Origin: Acidobacteriota bacterium
Lineage (GTDB): Bacteria > Acidobacteriota > Blastocatellia > Pyrinomonadales > Pyrinomonadaceae
Direction of reading: 5' to 3'
DNA length: 8,054 nucleotides
Assembly: GCA_013813755.1 (NCBI GenBank)
Contig: JACCRD010000111.1
Coordinates: forward strand, 1 to 8,054
In this document: piece after piece, positions 1 to 7,151 of the stretch
How positions within the stretch are numbered: the first letter of the stretch is position 1
Layout of the letters: the number at the start of each line of letters is the position of its first letter
Notes under the pieces: model-generated
Told to the model about the DNA's origin: nothing
What the model saw: the letters and a program-made list of their open reading frames with translations, nothing else
Databases searched by the model: none
Program-made: the position numbers and the translations under genes

Positions 1-1
1 G

Positions 2-601
2 GTTTCAGCGAATTTATTGGAGAAAATCGATTTGAAATTTAATTTAACCGGAACGCCAAAACCCGAAGATGTCGGCTTCGATGACCGCAAGGGTAGTTGG
101 AAATTGAAATATGAATTACTGCTTTCCGACAAAAACACAATCGACGCTTTAATCTCGAAAGTATACGCGAACTGCAAGAACACCGCTGCTAATTACTCAA
201 AATGTGTGGGGAAAGGTGAAAAAAAACTCGATAAAAAATTTAAGAAAATCGCTCTTTTCCTTTCCCGCGGCGTGTTTGTCAAAAATCCAATTTTGCCCGA
301 AGCGCAGAGGGAAATAATCGTTCCGGTAAAATTTACGCCCGAAGTGATACGCATTTTCAACGAGGCGGCACAGTCTGCCGCAAATCCTGTTTTTCTACTG
401 CAAATGAAAAATAGAGTGTCAGCAAAAACTTCGACCAAAAAAAAGGTCAGATACAAACAGGCAATCAGATTTCAATATCCGCTTAAATTGGTTCGGCGCG
501 ACGGTTCGTTTGAATTTTATAATGTAAATGTTTTTGGGGCGTCGTTTGAAATAGACAAGAAAAGTAATGGGGGATTTTCTTATGGCACTTTTAAAAATTG
601 A
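2..601 (+). CDS. Unrecognised Lys-rich protein, C-terminal part (5' end outside window)
   Basis: I do not recognise this protein. The frame is open from base 2 to a TGA at 599-601, so the true start probably lies left of the window. A TTG at 17 could serve as start but has no Shine-Dalgarno sequence in front of it. About 200 residues are visible. The chain is strongly basic (about 29 Lys and 9 Arg in the 194 residues after the TTG), with Lys clusters in the middle and again before the last 50 residues. The C-terminal part alternates aromatic and polar residues, as in a beta-rich fold. There is no transmembrane segment and no known catalytic motif. It has only two Cys (in NCKN and KCVG), so a metal site is unlikely. 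It ends 176 bases before the pao-like operon on the same strand. Nothing links the two functionally. Confidence 0.6.
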   Translation, partial: VSANLLEKIDLKFNLTGTPKPEDVGFDDRKGSWKLKYELLLSDKNTIDALISKVYANCKNTAANYSKCVGKGEKKLDKKFKKIALFLSRGVFVKNPILPEAQREIIVPVKFTPEVIRIFNEAAQSAANPVFLLQMKNRVSAKTSTKKKVRYKQAIRFQYPLKLVRRDGSFEFYNVNVFGASFEIDKKSNGGFSYGTFKN

Positions 602-661
602 CCGAAAGCAATCACGCTCAAGAAAAACTAAAATTTTCACATTTTTTATTGCTTATTAATG

Positions 662-690
662 TTGAAGAGCGAATGATAAAACTTTAAAAG
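662..690 (+). promoter_or_regulatory. Possible sigma70-type promoter for the pao-like operon
   Basis: A TTGAAG (662-667) and a TAAAAG (685-690) lie 17 bases apart in the AT-rich leader before the Tat-signal subunit gene. Each matches the consensus at four of six positions, so this is a weak call made mainly because spacing and location fit. No operator-like inverted repeat was seen in 602-777. Confidence 0.22.
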
Positions 691-765
691 AAATTTAAAG
701 GTGTCGAAGCAAATAGAAACAATGTTCCTCGCGTAACTAACAAAATCGCGCGTGAACCGGGTGAG

Positions 766-771
766 AAGGAG
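766..771 (+). promoter_or_regulatory. Ribosome binding site of the Tat-signal Fe-S subunit gene
   Basis: AAGGAG lies six bases before the ATG at 778. This strong site fixes the start of the first oxidoreductase gene and therefore shows that the long acidic stretch before the twin-arginine motif is really translated. Confidence 0.8.
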
Positions 772-777
772 ACAAAA

Positions 778-1623
778 ATGACAGACGCGTTTGAAGAATT
801 TTATCAAAGCTTTGAAGAGCCGGAACTGACGGCGGACGAAAAAGAATTGCTGGCGCAGATGCCGGAAATTAATGAGTTCGGTGAATCGCGCCGCAAGTTT
901 TTGGGACACGCGGCGGCGGGCGGTCTTGGTTTATTCGCTTTGCAATTGCTGGCGCAGGAGCAAATTTTAGCCCGAATGCAGATGCCTGAAGGCGCAATGT
1001 TCGCGCCCGTCGCGGAAGAAAACGCGGTTGCCGTCCGGCTTCAGATTAACGGCATTGAAAAAACTCTCAATCTCGATTCGCGCGTGTCTCTGCTCGACGC
1101 TCTGCGTGAACGGATGGCGCTGACCGGCACGAAAAAAGGCTGCGATCAGGGGCAGTGCGGCGCCTGCACGGTGATCGTCGACGGACGAAGAGTTTTGTCG
1201 TGCCTCACTCTGACGGCAACGTGCGAAGGAAAAAAGGTGACGACAATTGAAGGTTTGGAGCAGAACGGAGAGCTTCATCCCGTTCAAGCCGCTTTTATCA
1301 AACACGACGGTTTTCAGTGCGGTTACTGCACGCCCGGACAGATATGTTCGGCAGTCGCGCTGCTCGAAGAAGCGAAAAACGGCGAAGCGAGCCACGCCAC
1401 CGCAAATTTGCGAAGCAAGGCGAGAAACTTAAAATTGTCGAACGATGAAATCAGAGAACGGATGAGCGGCAACATCTGTCGGTGCGGCGCGTATCCGGGA
1501 ATCGTCGCGGCAATTCAGGAAGTTCATAGCGGGCGCGAGGTGGCGGCGCAAACGTGGCGATTTGTGACAGGCGAAGAAATAGCCGCGCTTCAAACGGAGG
1601 AAAAAGTCGATGAAATCGTTTAA
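778..1623 (+). CDS. paoA: Periplasmic aldehyde oxidoreductase, [2Fe-2S] subunit with Tat signal (PaoA-like)
   Basis: Small electron-transfer subunit of a xanthine-oxidase-family heterotrimer, 281 residues. Residues 37-43 (SRRKFLG) form a twin-arginine motif followed by a hydrophobic stretch at about 45-59, so the assembled enzyme is expected to be exported through Tat. A plant-type ferredoxin domain follows from about 85, with first-cluster Cys at 122, 127, 130 and 142. The helical second-cluster domain has CGYC at 181-184 and CRC at 234-236. The spacer between these pairs, ending ERMSGNICRCGAY, is the form I know from E. coli PaoA (YagT). Two oddities stand out. The 36 residues before the twin arginines are very acidic (12 Asp/Glu, one Lys), and about 30 extra residues follow the last cluster. 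Its end overlaps the FAD subunit gene by 14 bases, so the two are translationally linked. The substrate cannot be read from this subunit. Confidence 0.92.
   Translation: MTDAFEEFYQSFEEPELTADEKELLAQMPEINEFGESRRKFLGHAAAGGLGLFALQLLAQEQILARMQMPEGAMFAPVAEENAVAVRLQINGIEKTLNLDSRVSLLDALRERMALTGTKKGCDQGQCGACTVIVDGRRVLSCLTLTATCEGKKVTTIEGLEQNGELHPVQAAFIKHDGFQCGYCTPGQICSAVALLEEAKNGEASHATANLRSKARNLKLSNDEIRERMSGNICRCGAYPGIVAAIQEVHSGREVAAQTWRFVTGEEIAALQTEEKVDEIV
1596..1601 (+). promoter_or_regulatory. Ribosome binding site of the FAD subunit gene, inside the upstream gene
   Basis: GGAGGA sits eight bases before the ATG at 1610 and within the coding sequence of the Fe-S subunit. It supports the overlapping start of the FAD subunit and suggests coupled translation. 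Confidence 0.7.
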
Positions 1624-2602
1624 ATACACGCGCGCCGGCGATGCGGCAAGCGCCGTTCAGACGGTTTCCGCCAACAAAGACGCGAAATTTCTGGCGGGCG
1701 GAACTAATTTGATTGATTTAATGAAGGAATATGTGATGCGTCCCGACGAATTAGTTGACATCACGCGCCTTAACCTCGCGCAAATCACATCGATCAGCGG
1801 CGGCATTTCAATCGGCGCGCTGGCGAAAAACACGGACACGGCGAATCATCCGCTCGTCAGGCAGAATTACCCTTTGCTCTCGCAGGCAATTTTGGCGGGC
1901 GCGTCCGCACAGCTGCGCAATATGGCGACGAACGGCGGAAATTTAATGCAGCGAACGCGCTGTCAATATTTTTACGATGTGACGATGCCGTGCAACAAAC
2001 GCGAGCCGGGAACGGGCTGCGGCGCGCTCGAAGGCTTGAACCGAATCCACGCCATTTTCGGCTACAGCGAAAAATGCGTCGCCACGTATCCGGGCGATAT
2101 GGCGAACGCTTTGTATGCGCTCGATGCGCAAGTCAAAATCAGGAGCGTGAATGGTCAGGAGCGCTTGATTCCGGTGCGGAATTTTCATCGCCTGCCGGAA
2201 AATAATCCTGAAAAAGATAATAATCTTCAGCACGGAGAATTGATTGTCGCCATCGAGTTGCCGAAAAACAATTTCGCCGACAAATCTTATTATTTGAAAG
2301 TTCGTGACCGCGCAAGTTACGCGTTCGCTTTAGTTTCCGTCGCCGTCGCATTGGAAGTGAAAAATAATCAAATCAAACAGTCACGCGTCGTTTTAGGCAG
2401 CGTCGCACACAAACCGTGGCTTTCAACAGAAACCGAATACGCTTTAAACGGTAAACCGGCAAACATTGAAATTTTTCAGAAAGCCGCGGAAATTGCGCTG
2501 AAAGATGCGAAACCACTTGCCCACAATGCTTACAAAGTTGAACTCGGAAAACGCGCGATTGTTCTTGCCTTGCAGAGAGCGATGAATGGTGGTGTTGCGT
2601 AA
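1610..2602 (+). CDS. paoB: Aldehyde oxidoreductase FAD-binding subunit with extra [4Fe-4S] loop (PaoB-like)
   Basis: FAD subunit (CO dehydrogenase/xanthine oxidase medium-subunit family), 330 residues, close to the roughly 318 of E. coli PaoB (YagS). The first FAD-binding loop is AGGTN at 29-33 and the second is ATNGGNL at 106-112. Directly after it comes an insertion with Cys at 118, 128, 137 and 156 (RTRCQYF, MPCNK, GCGA, EKCVA). This is the [4Fe-4S]-binding loop found in PaoB and in the 4-hydroxybenzoyl-CoA reductase beta subunit, and absent from ordinary xanthine dehydrogenases. The C-terminal third, from about 215, fits the CO_deh_flav_C domain. There is no signal peptide, so it would be exported bound to the Tat-bearing subunit. 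The start is set by GGAGGA at 1596. The role inferred is passing electrons from the [2Fe-2S] clusters to an external acceptor that the window does not reveal. Confidence 0.92.
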   Translation: MKSFKYTRAGDAASAVQTVSANKDAKFLAGGTNLIDLMKEYVMRPDELVDITRLNLAQITSISGGISIGALAKNTDTANHPLVRQNYPLLSQAILAGASAQLRNMATNGGNLMQRTRCQYFYDVTMPCNKREPGTGCGALEGLNRIHAIFGYSEKCVATYPGDMANALYALDAQVKIRSVNGQERLIPVRNFHRLPENNPEKDNNLQHGELIVAIELPKNNFADKSYYLKVRDRASYAFALVSVAVALEVKNNQIKQSRVVLGSVAHKPWLSTETEYALNGKPANIEIFQKAAEIALKDAKPLAHNAYKVELGKRAIVLALQRAMNGGVA

Positions 2603-2660
2603 TTGAAGAGTAGTTAAAAGTGTGATTTGAGTAGTTTGAAAAGCGAGGCTAAAAAAGAAA

Positions 2661-4877
2661 ATGGCAAAATATATCGGAAAGGAAATGAGCCGCGTGGATG
2701 GCGTAGCGAAAGTAACCGGCAGAGCGAAATATGCCGCCGAATTTCAAGTTCCAAACATCGCTTACGGATTTATCGTGCAGAGTTCAATCGCCAAAGGCTT
2801 AATTACAGCCATTGACACCGCGGAAGCCGAAAAGCAGACGGGCGTAATTCACGTTTTTACGCACGAAAACGCGCCGAAACCCGGTCAGCCAAAAGGAACA
2901 GAAGCGAAACCGCAGACCGGCGGGCGTGAACCGGACAAATCATTTCGCGCTCTCCAGTCGAACCAAATATTTTTCAATATGCAGCCGGTCGCGCTCGTTC
3001 TCGCCGAGACATTCGAGCAGGCACGTCACGCCGCGCGGCTTGTCAAAGTTGCGTATAAAACAGAAAAGCCTTCGACTGATTTTGAAAATTCTCTTGAAAG
3101 AGCTTTTGTCCCAAATCCGGAACGCGCTCCGAAAGAAAGGGGCAAAGCAGCTCAGGCAATGAAGTCCGCGCCCGTCAAAATCGAAGCCGAATACACGATT
3201 CCGATTGAACATCACAACCCGATGGAGCCGCACGGCGCGATTGCTTTTTGGGAAAACGATAAGTTGACGATTTTTGATAAAACACAAGGCGTTTACACCG
3301 TTCGAAGGCATTTGGCAAACAGTTTTGCTATTTCTGAAGAAATGGTCAACGTCGTCTCACCGTTTGTCGGCGGCGCGTTCGGCTCGTCTTTAAGGGCGAA
3401 CTATTACCCGTGGCTGGCAGCGATGGCGGCGCAGATTCTCAAGCGTCCCGTTAAATTGATTTATACGCGCCAGCAGATGTATACCGGAAACGGTTATCGT
3501 CCGCGCTCGTGGCAAAAGGTCGCGCTCGGCGCCAGCCGCGAAGGGAAATTGCAGTCAATCGTTCACGAAGCGGCGAACAACAGTTCGACGACCGAAGATT
3601 ATCTGGAAAATATCAACAATTTTACGCGCTCGATTTACGCCTGTCCGAATGTCGATACGCCGCAGAAAATCGTCAAAACCGATCTGGCGACCCCTTGCGC
3701 GATGCGCGCTCCCGGCGCAGTTTCAGGAATGTTCGCGCTCGAATGCGCAATGGACGAACTCGCCTACGCGCTCAAGATTGACCCGCTCGAACTGCGCCTG
3801 ATTAATTATACGGACTTAAATCCGGATAATAACAAACCGTATTCGAGTAAAGCTCTGCGAGAATGTTACCAGTTAGCGTCGGAAAAGTTTGGCTGGAAAA
3901 ACCGCAAATTCGAGCCGCGTTCGATGCGCGACGGAAGACTTCTGGTTGGTTGGGGAACAGCGACCGGAACGTGGGGCGCTTTTTTGCAGTCGGCAACCGT
4001 GAAAATCGTTTACAAAGCTGATGGCACGGCGCACATCACCAGCGCGGCGAGCGACATCGGACCCGGAACTTATACGGTCATCACAATGATTGCCGCCGAA
4101 CATCTCGGACTACCGGCGGAGCGCGTTAAATTTGAACTCGGCGACTCCAAGTTTCCGCGAGCGCCTTCGCAGGGCGGTTCGTGGACGACGGCGAGCGTCG
4201 GCACGGCAACATTTGAGGCGGCAAACAACATCCGGCAAAAACTGTTTGATTTAGCCAACAAAGACGCAAATTCGCCGTTTAAAACGAATAAAGTTGAGGA
4301 TGTCGAAATGCTGGACGGCAAACTGCAACACAGAAACGATGCTGCAAATTCGGTCAATATTGCCGAGTTAATGCGAAAAAATAATTTAACGGAAATAGTT
4401 GAAATTCACGAATCGAAAGTGTCGCCCGAACGCCAAAAATACGCGACTGCCGCGCACGGAGCACAGTTTGTCGAAGTCAAAGTTGATCCGGATTTGGGAA
4501 TCGTTCGAGTCACCAGAGTTGTCGAAGCGACCGCCTGCGGCAAAATTATGAATCCGAAAACCTCGCACAGCCAGGAAATCGGCGGGGTTGTCTGGGGAAT
4601 CGGGATGGCTCTGACCGAAGCGACCGAAATCGACCATCGCTTTGGGCGCATTATGAACCCGAACTTGCAACATTATCACGTACCGGTCAACGCCGACGTG
4701 CTCGATATTGAAACAATGTTTGTCGAAGAAGAAGATAAAATTGTCAACCCGCTCGGCGTCAAAGGAATGGGCGAACTCGGAATGGTCGGAATCCCCGCGG
4801 CAATCGCCAATGCGGTTTTCCACGCCACCGGCAAGCGTATTCGCGATTTGCCCATTACACCCGATAAGCTTCTTTAA
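2661..4877 (+). CDS. paoC: Aldehyde oxidoreductase molybdopterin-binding catalytic subunit (PaoC-like)
   Basis: Catalytic large subunit of the molybdenum hydroxylase, 738 residues, near the 732 of E. coli PaoC (YagR). The N-terminal aldehyde-oxidase 'hammerhead' domain (about 14-135) begins RVDGVAKVTG. Two molybdopterin-binding domains follow. Visible cofactor-site motifs are PFVGGAFGS (234-242), MRAPG (348-352), QGGSWTT (504-510) and KGMGELG (701-707), whose Glu705 matches the conserved catalytic base of the family. All expected motifs are intact and there is no frameshift. No signal sequence is present, consistent with export in complex with the Tat subunit. A 58-base gap separates it from the FAD subunit gene, and only a weak GAGG at 2645-2648 precedes its ATG. 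Oxidation of aldehydes to acids is inferred from the PaoABC-like organisation. Xanthine is less likely because the FAD subunit carries the [4Fe-4S] loop. The E. coli chaperone gene paoD is not found next to it. Confidence 0.93.
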   Translation: MAKYIGKEMSRVDGVAKVTGRAKYAAEFQVPNIAYGFIVQSSIAKGLITAIDTAEAEKQTGVIHVFTHENAPKPGQPKGTEAKPQTGGREPDKSFRALQSNQIFFNMQPVALVLAETFEQARHAARLVKVAYKTEKPSTDFENSLERAFVPNPERAPKERGKAAQAMKSAPVKIEAEYTIPIEHHNPMEPHGAIAFWENDKLTIFDKTQGVYTVRRHLANSFAISEEMVNVVSPFVGGAFGSSLRANYYPWLAAMAAQILKRPVKLIYTRQQMYTGNGYRPRSWQKVALGASREGKLQSIVHEAANNSSTTEDYLENINNFTRSIYACPNVDTPQKIVKTDLATPCAMRAPGAVSGMFALECAMDELAYALKIDPLELRLINYTDLNPDNNKPYSSKALRECYQLASEKFGWKNRKFEPRSMRDGRLLVGWGTATGTWGAFLQSATVKIVYKADGTAHITSAASDIGPGTYTVITMIAAEHLGLPAERVKFELGDSKFPRAPSQGGSWTTASVGTATFEAANNIRQKLFDLANKDANSPFKTNKVEDVEMLDGKLQHRNDAANSVNIAELMRKNNLTEIVEIHESKVSPERQKYATAAHGAQFVEVKVDPDLGIVRVTRVVEATACGKIMNPKTSHSQEIGGVVWGIGMALTEATEIDHRFGRIMNPNLQHYHVPVNADVLDIETMFVEEEDKIVNPLGVKGMGELGMVGIPAAIANAVFHATGKRIRDLPITPDKLL

Positions 4878-4880
4878 TTT

Positions 4881-5762
4881 TTATTGGTCGAAATGTAACA
4901 ATGATTGCTCACTGGTAACGAAATTAATTTCATCTATATCTTCTAGTATCGAATGGACCTGAGAGTTCTGTTTAAATGAGAAGCGTTTTCCTTTTGCCGT
5001 AAAGACGTAGGTCTCTCCTGCCGCGACCTCTGTAAAACGGTAATATCCAAAACTAGTTGAAGTTGCTGTCCTTGTGTTGCCGTTTGAATCACTCATTGTG
5101 ATAACCACATTTCTGATTCCTCTTCCCGCTTGGGTCATCACTCTTCCGCCGACTGTTACTGAAGCTGCCGTAGTAGGAGCTTGAGCTTGAACTTGAATAG
5201 CAAAAGAAAATTCTGAAGTGTTAAGTGTAGCTTAAATCAGTTGCGGCGGAGTAATGTCTTCGTTATGACTAATTACCTGAATTTGCGCGGCAGTTCCAGG
5301 CACAATAATTTTAGAGCCGTCAGTGGACACAGCATTCCTGCCGTCGCCTGCTGTAATGGAAAAATTACTCCACGTTCCAGCTTTACTATACTGGGGAAAT
5401 ATTGCTGTCCCACGGTAAAGTCCGTCTTTACTATTTCCTGAAATTAGGTGCTGATTTTCTAAAAGTGCACTAACAGAATGATTTCCTGTGGGACTTCTAA
5501 AAGTTACTGAAATTCTGTCAACACCTCTTCCGGCATCTGTCGCGCGAATTTGGACGGTTACCGTTTGAGGACCGTCGGTTGTGTCAATAGTTGAGGGAGT
5601 GAAACTAAACTCACTTACCTCCAGCACGATAAAATCTTCGTTTACTTGCGCATTGATACAGTTGACAAACGACAAAACTAAAATTGTCGCCAAGGAAAAT
5701 TTAACGGTAAAAATTTGAGTGCGTAATTTGGTTATAAAACGTGCGGCTTTTTCATTTTTCAC
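4881..5762 (-). pseudogene. Secreted repeat / carboxypeptidase-regulatory-like domain protein broken by an in-frame stop
   Basis: One reading frame on the minus strand runs from a GTG at 5762 to a TAA at 4881-4883, interrupted by a single TAA at 5232-5234. The first part (176 residues) has a Sec signal peptide with a hydrophobic core (SLATILVLSF) and a likely cleavage after INA. It then has one beta-sandwich repeat unit (EFSFTPSTID, DGPQTVTVQIRATDAG, GTWSNF) and stops just after TPPQLI, which is how the next unit of such arrays normally begins. The frame after the stop stays open for 116 residues. It reads through a short linker into VTVGGRV, GRGIRNVVITM and FGYYRF, a carboxypeptidase-regulatory-like beta domain common at the C-terminus of large secreted proteins. 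It looks like a decayed or internally deleted gene. A short functional 176-residue product, or an assembly error, remain possible. It converges on the pao operon with three bases between stop codons. Confidence 0.7.
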
Positions 5763-5880
5763 TTCTAAAGAAATTGTGAATTAAATCTAAACTATTCATA
5801 AATTAATAATTGAAAAGTCTTTTGAAATATTAGCTGACGAGGAGACCAAAGACGAGAAAAAAGATTATTTTTTGTTTTGT

Positions 5881-5889
5881 TGTTATACT
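5881..5889 (+). promoter_or_regulatory. Extended -10 promoter for the phosphodiesterase gene
   Basis: TGT followed by TATACT forms an extended -10 element. No convincing -35 lies 16-18 bases upstream, as is usual for this promoter type. Transcription would start near 5896, about 40 bases before the chosen GTG start. That argues against the earlier TTG start at 5872. Confidence 0.4.
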
Positions 5890-5928
5890 TTACTAAAGCT
5901 TTTAGTAAAAAATTCTTGTATTAATATT

Positions 5929-5933
5929 GAGGT
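5929..5933 (+). promoter_or_regulatory. Ribosome binding site deciding the GTG start of the phosphodiesterase
   Basis: GAGGT lies four bases before the GTG at 5938. No comparable site precedes the in-frame TTG at 5872, so the shorter protein is preferred. Confidence 0.55.
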
Positions 5934-5937
5934 AAAT

Positions 5938-6855
5938 GTGGCAAGTCAACGTGTTAGGTGGTTTTTGTGGGCGTTGCTTGGCGTGGTCTTTATAATGAGC
6001 GCGATTTATGGTTCTTTAGCCTGGTCGAAGGGCGCGCCGGCGGTTGATCATCCGGTTTTTCAGCATAATAATTCGCGTCCAATGGTCATCGCGCATCGGG
6101 GCGGGGCTGGAATTTCGCCTGAAAATACTTTGTTCGCATTCAAACGAGCGGCGGATTTGGGAGTTGACGTGATTGAAACGGATGTCCACGCTACTTCGGA
6201 CGGCGTTCTGGTTGTGATCCACGACGCGAATGTCGAGAGGACAACCGACGGAAGCGGGCTGGTCAGCGAAATGACGTTTGAGGATTTGAAAAAGCTCGAC
6301 GCGGGTTATCGATTTTCACCCGACGGCGGAAAAACTTTTCCTTTTCGACAAAGCGGAATAACCGTACCGACGCTGCTTGAAGTCTTTACCGCGTTGCCGA
6401 AAATGAAATTTAACATCGAGCCGAAACAGCAGACGCCTTCGCTTGTCAAACCTTTGTGCCAAATGCTCCGCGAGCGGAAAATGACGAACAGTGTAATTAT
6501 CGGCTCATTTAATCAGACGATTCTCGAAGAATTTCGCGTAGACTGCGCGGAAGCCGCTACCTCCGCCGGTCCCGGCGAAGTGAGCAAGTTTTTGAGCTTA
6601 TATAAAACCGGCTTGAGCGCGACCTACAGTCCCTCGATGTCCGCTCTGCAAATACCCGAAAGCGTTGCCGGACTCCAAATTGTAACCAAAGATTTCATCG
6701 ACGCCGCTCACGAACGCAATTTGAAAGTTCACGTCTGGACGGTCAACGAAACCAAGGCGATGAAGCCTCTTTTAGAAATGGGCGTGGACGGCATTATGAC
6801 CGACTACCCGGATCGGCTGCAGTCTCTGCTCCGAGAAAAAGCTGCCGCGCGTTAA
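5938..6855 (+). CDS. Membrane-anchored glycerophosphodiester phosphodiesterase (GDPD family)
   Basis: 305 residues from the GTG at 5938. The frame is open back to a TTG at 5872, but that start lacks a ribosome binding site and would lie upstream of the predicted transcript start. Residues about 6-28 are a single hydrophobic helix preceded by Arg residues, likely an uncleaved membrane anchor with the enzyme outside. The GDPD TIM barrel follows: IAHRGG with His53 and Arg54, SPENT at 60-64, IETDVH with Glu80 and Asp82, IHD with His95, NIEPK with Glu161 and Lys163, HVWTVNE with Trp267, and GVDGIMTDYP near the end. These are the metal-binding, catalytic and substrate residues of the family, all present. 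The reaction expected is hydrolysis of glycerophosphodiesters to glycerol-3-phosphate and an alcohol. It is GlpQ/UgpQ-like, but the substrate is not certain. It is monocistronic, with its own promoter and two terminator hairpins. Confidence 0.92.
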   Translation: MASQRVRWFLWALLGVVFIMSAIYGSLAWSKGAPAVDHPVFQHNNSRPMVIAHRGGAGISPENTLFAFKRAADLGVDVIETDVHATSDGVLVVIHDANVERTTDGSGLVSEMTFEDLKKLDAGYRFSPDGGKTFPFRQSGITVPTLLEVFTALPKMKFNIEPKQQTPSLVKPLCQMLRERKMTNSVIIGSFNQTILEEFRVDCAEAATSAGPGEVSKFLSLYKTGLSATYSPSMSALQIPESVAGLQIVTKDFIDAAHERNLKVHVWTVNETKAMKPLLEMGVDGIMTDYPDRLQSLLREKAAAR

Positions 6856-6888
6856 TATTTAAAACAATTTTTTAGAATAAAAAAAGAA

Positions 6889-6909
6889 AAGGTGAGATAA
6901 ACTCACCTT
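6889..6909 (+). terminator. First hairpin after the phosphodiesterase gene
   Basis: AAGGTGAG (6889-6896) and CTCACCTT (6902-6909) form a perfect 8-bp stem with a five-base loop ATAAA. An A-rich run precedes it and ATTTCCCC follows, so the T tract is poor. It may be a weak terminator or an mRNA 3'-end stabiliser. Confidence 0.5.
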
Positions 6910-6931
6910 ATTTCCCCTTGTTCGTATATTT

Positions 6932-6963
6932 GCCGACTTAATTTAGAATTAGGCGGCTTTTTT
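6932..6963 (+). terminator. Rho-independent terminator of the phosphodiesterase gene
   Basis: GCCG (6932-6935) pairs with CGGC (6954-6957). After one mismatch and one bulge the stem continues through TAATT/AATTA around a short TAG loop, and six T residues follow at 6958-6963. This is a classic intrinsic terminator on the plus strand, about 75 bases after the stop codon. Confidence 0.75.
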
Positions 6964-7151
6964 GTTGAGGTGATTAATAAGAGTCAAAAAATCAAAGTAA
7001 AACCTAAGTTTTTATAGTAAATTTATTTTGGCTTTTTACAAAACATTTGAACATCAGGGAAACAGAAGAAACTATTAAGGATTTTCCCTAGCTTATAGAG
7101 AAAAGTGATATTTATGTTTATCTTTTGATCACCTTCTCGGGAATGTTGATA

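Noticed and set aside
433..448. Run of eight A bases flanked by GACC and GGTC, considered as a programmed frameshift site
   Set aside because: The zero frame stays open and coding-like for another 150 bases to a normal stop, and no downstream stimulatory structure was evident.
967..1395. 142-codon open frame on the minus strand inside the Fe-S subunit gene
   Set aside because: It is antisense to strongly conserved Fe-S cluster codons, has no ribosome binding site and gives a His/Arg-rich product typical of shadow frames.
4386..4823. 145-codon open frame on the minus strand inside the molybdopterin subunit gene
   Set aside because: It lies opposite the catalytic C-terminal region, which is clearly the coding strand, and its product has no recognisable domain.
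4878..4880. Bidirectional terminator between the convergent pao operon and the broken gene
   Set aside because: The stop codons are only three bases apart and no stem-loop could be drawn around them.
5232..5234. Recoding or readthrough of TAA as a way to make the full secreted protein
   Set aside because: TAA is the least readily read-through stop and no recoding signal was seen. Gene decay is simpler.
5872..5937. TTG start that would add 22 residues to the phosphodiesterase
   Set aside because: No ribosome binding site. The stretch overlaps the extended -10 promoter, and the added Cys-rich segment is not typical of the family.
7056..7089. Inverted repeat AGGGAAA / TTTCCCT with a 20-base loop
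   Set aside because: Seven bases with a long loop in AT-rich DNA and no T tract. It is likely chance.
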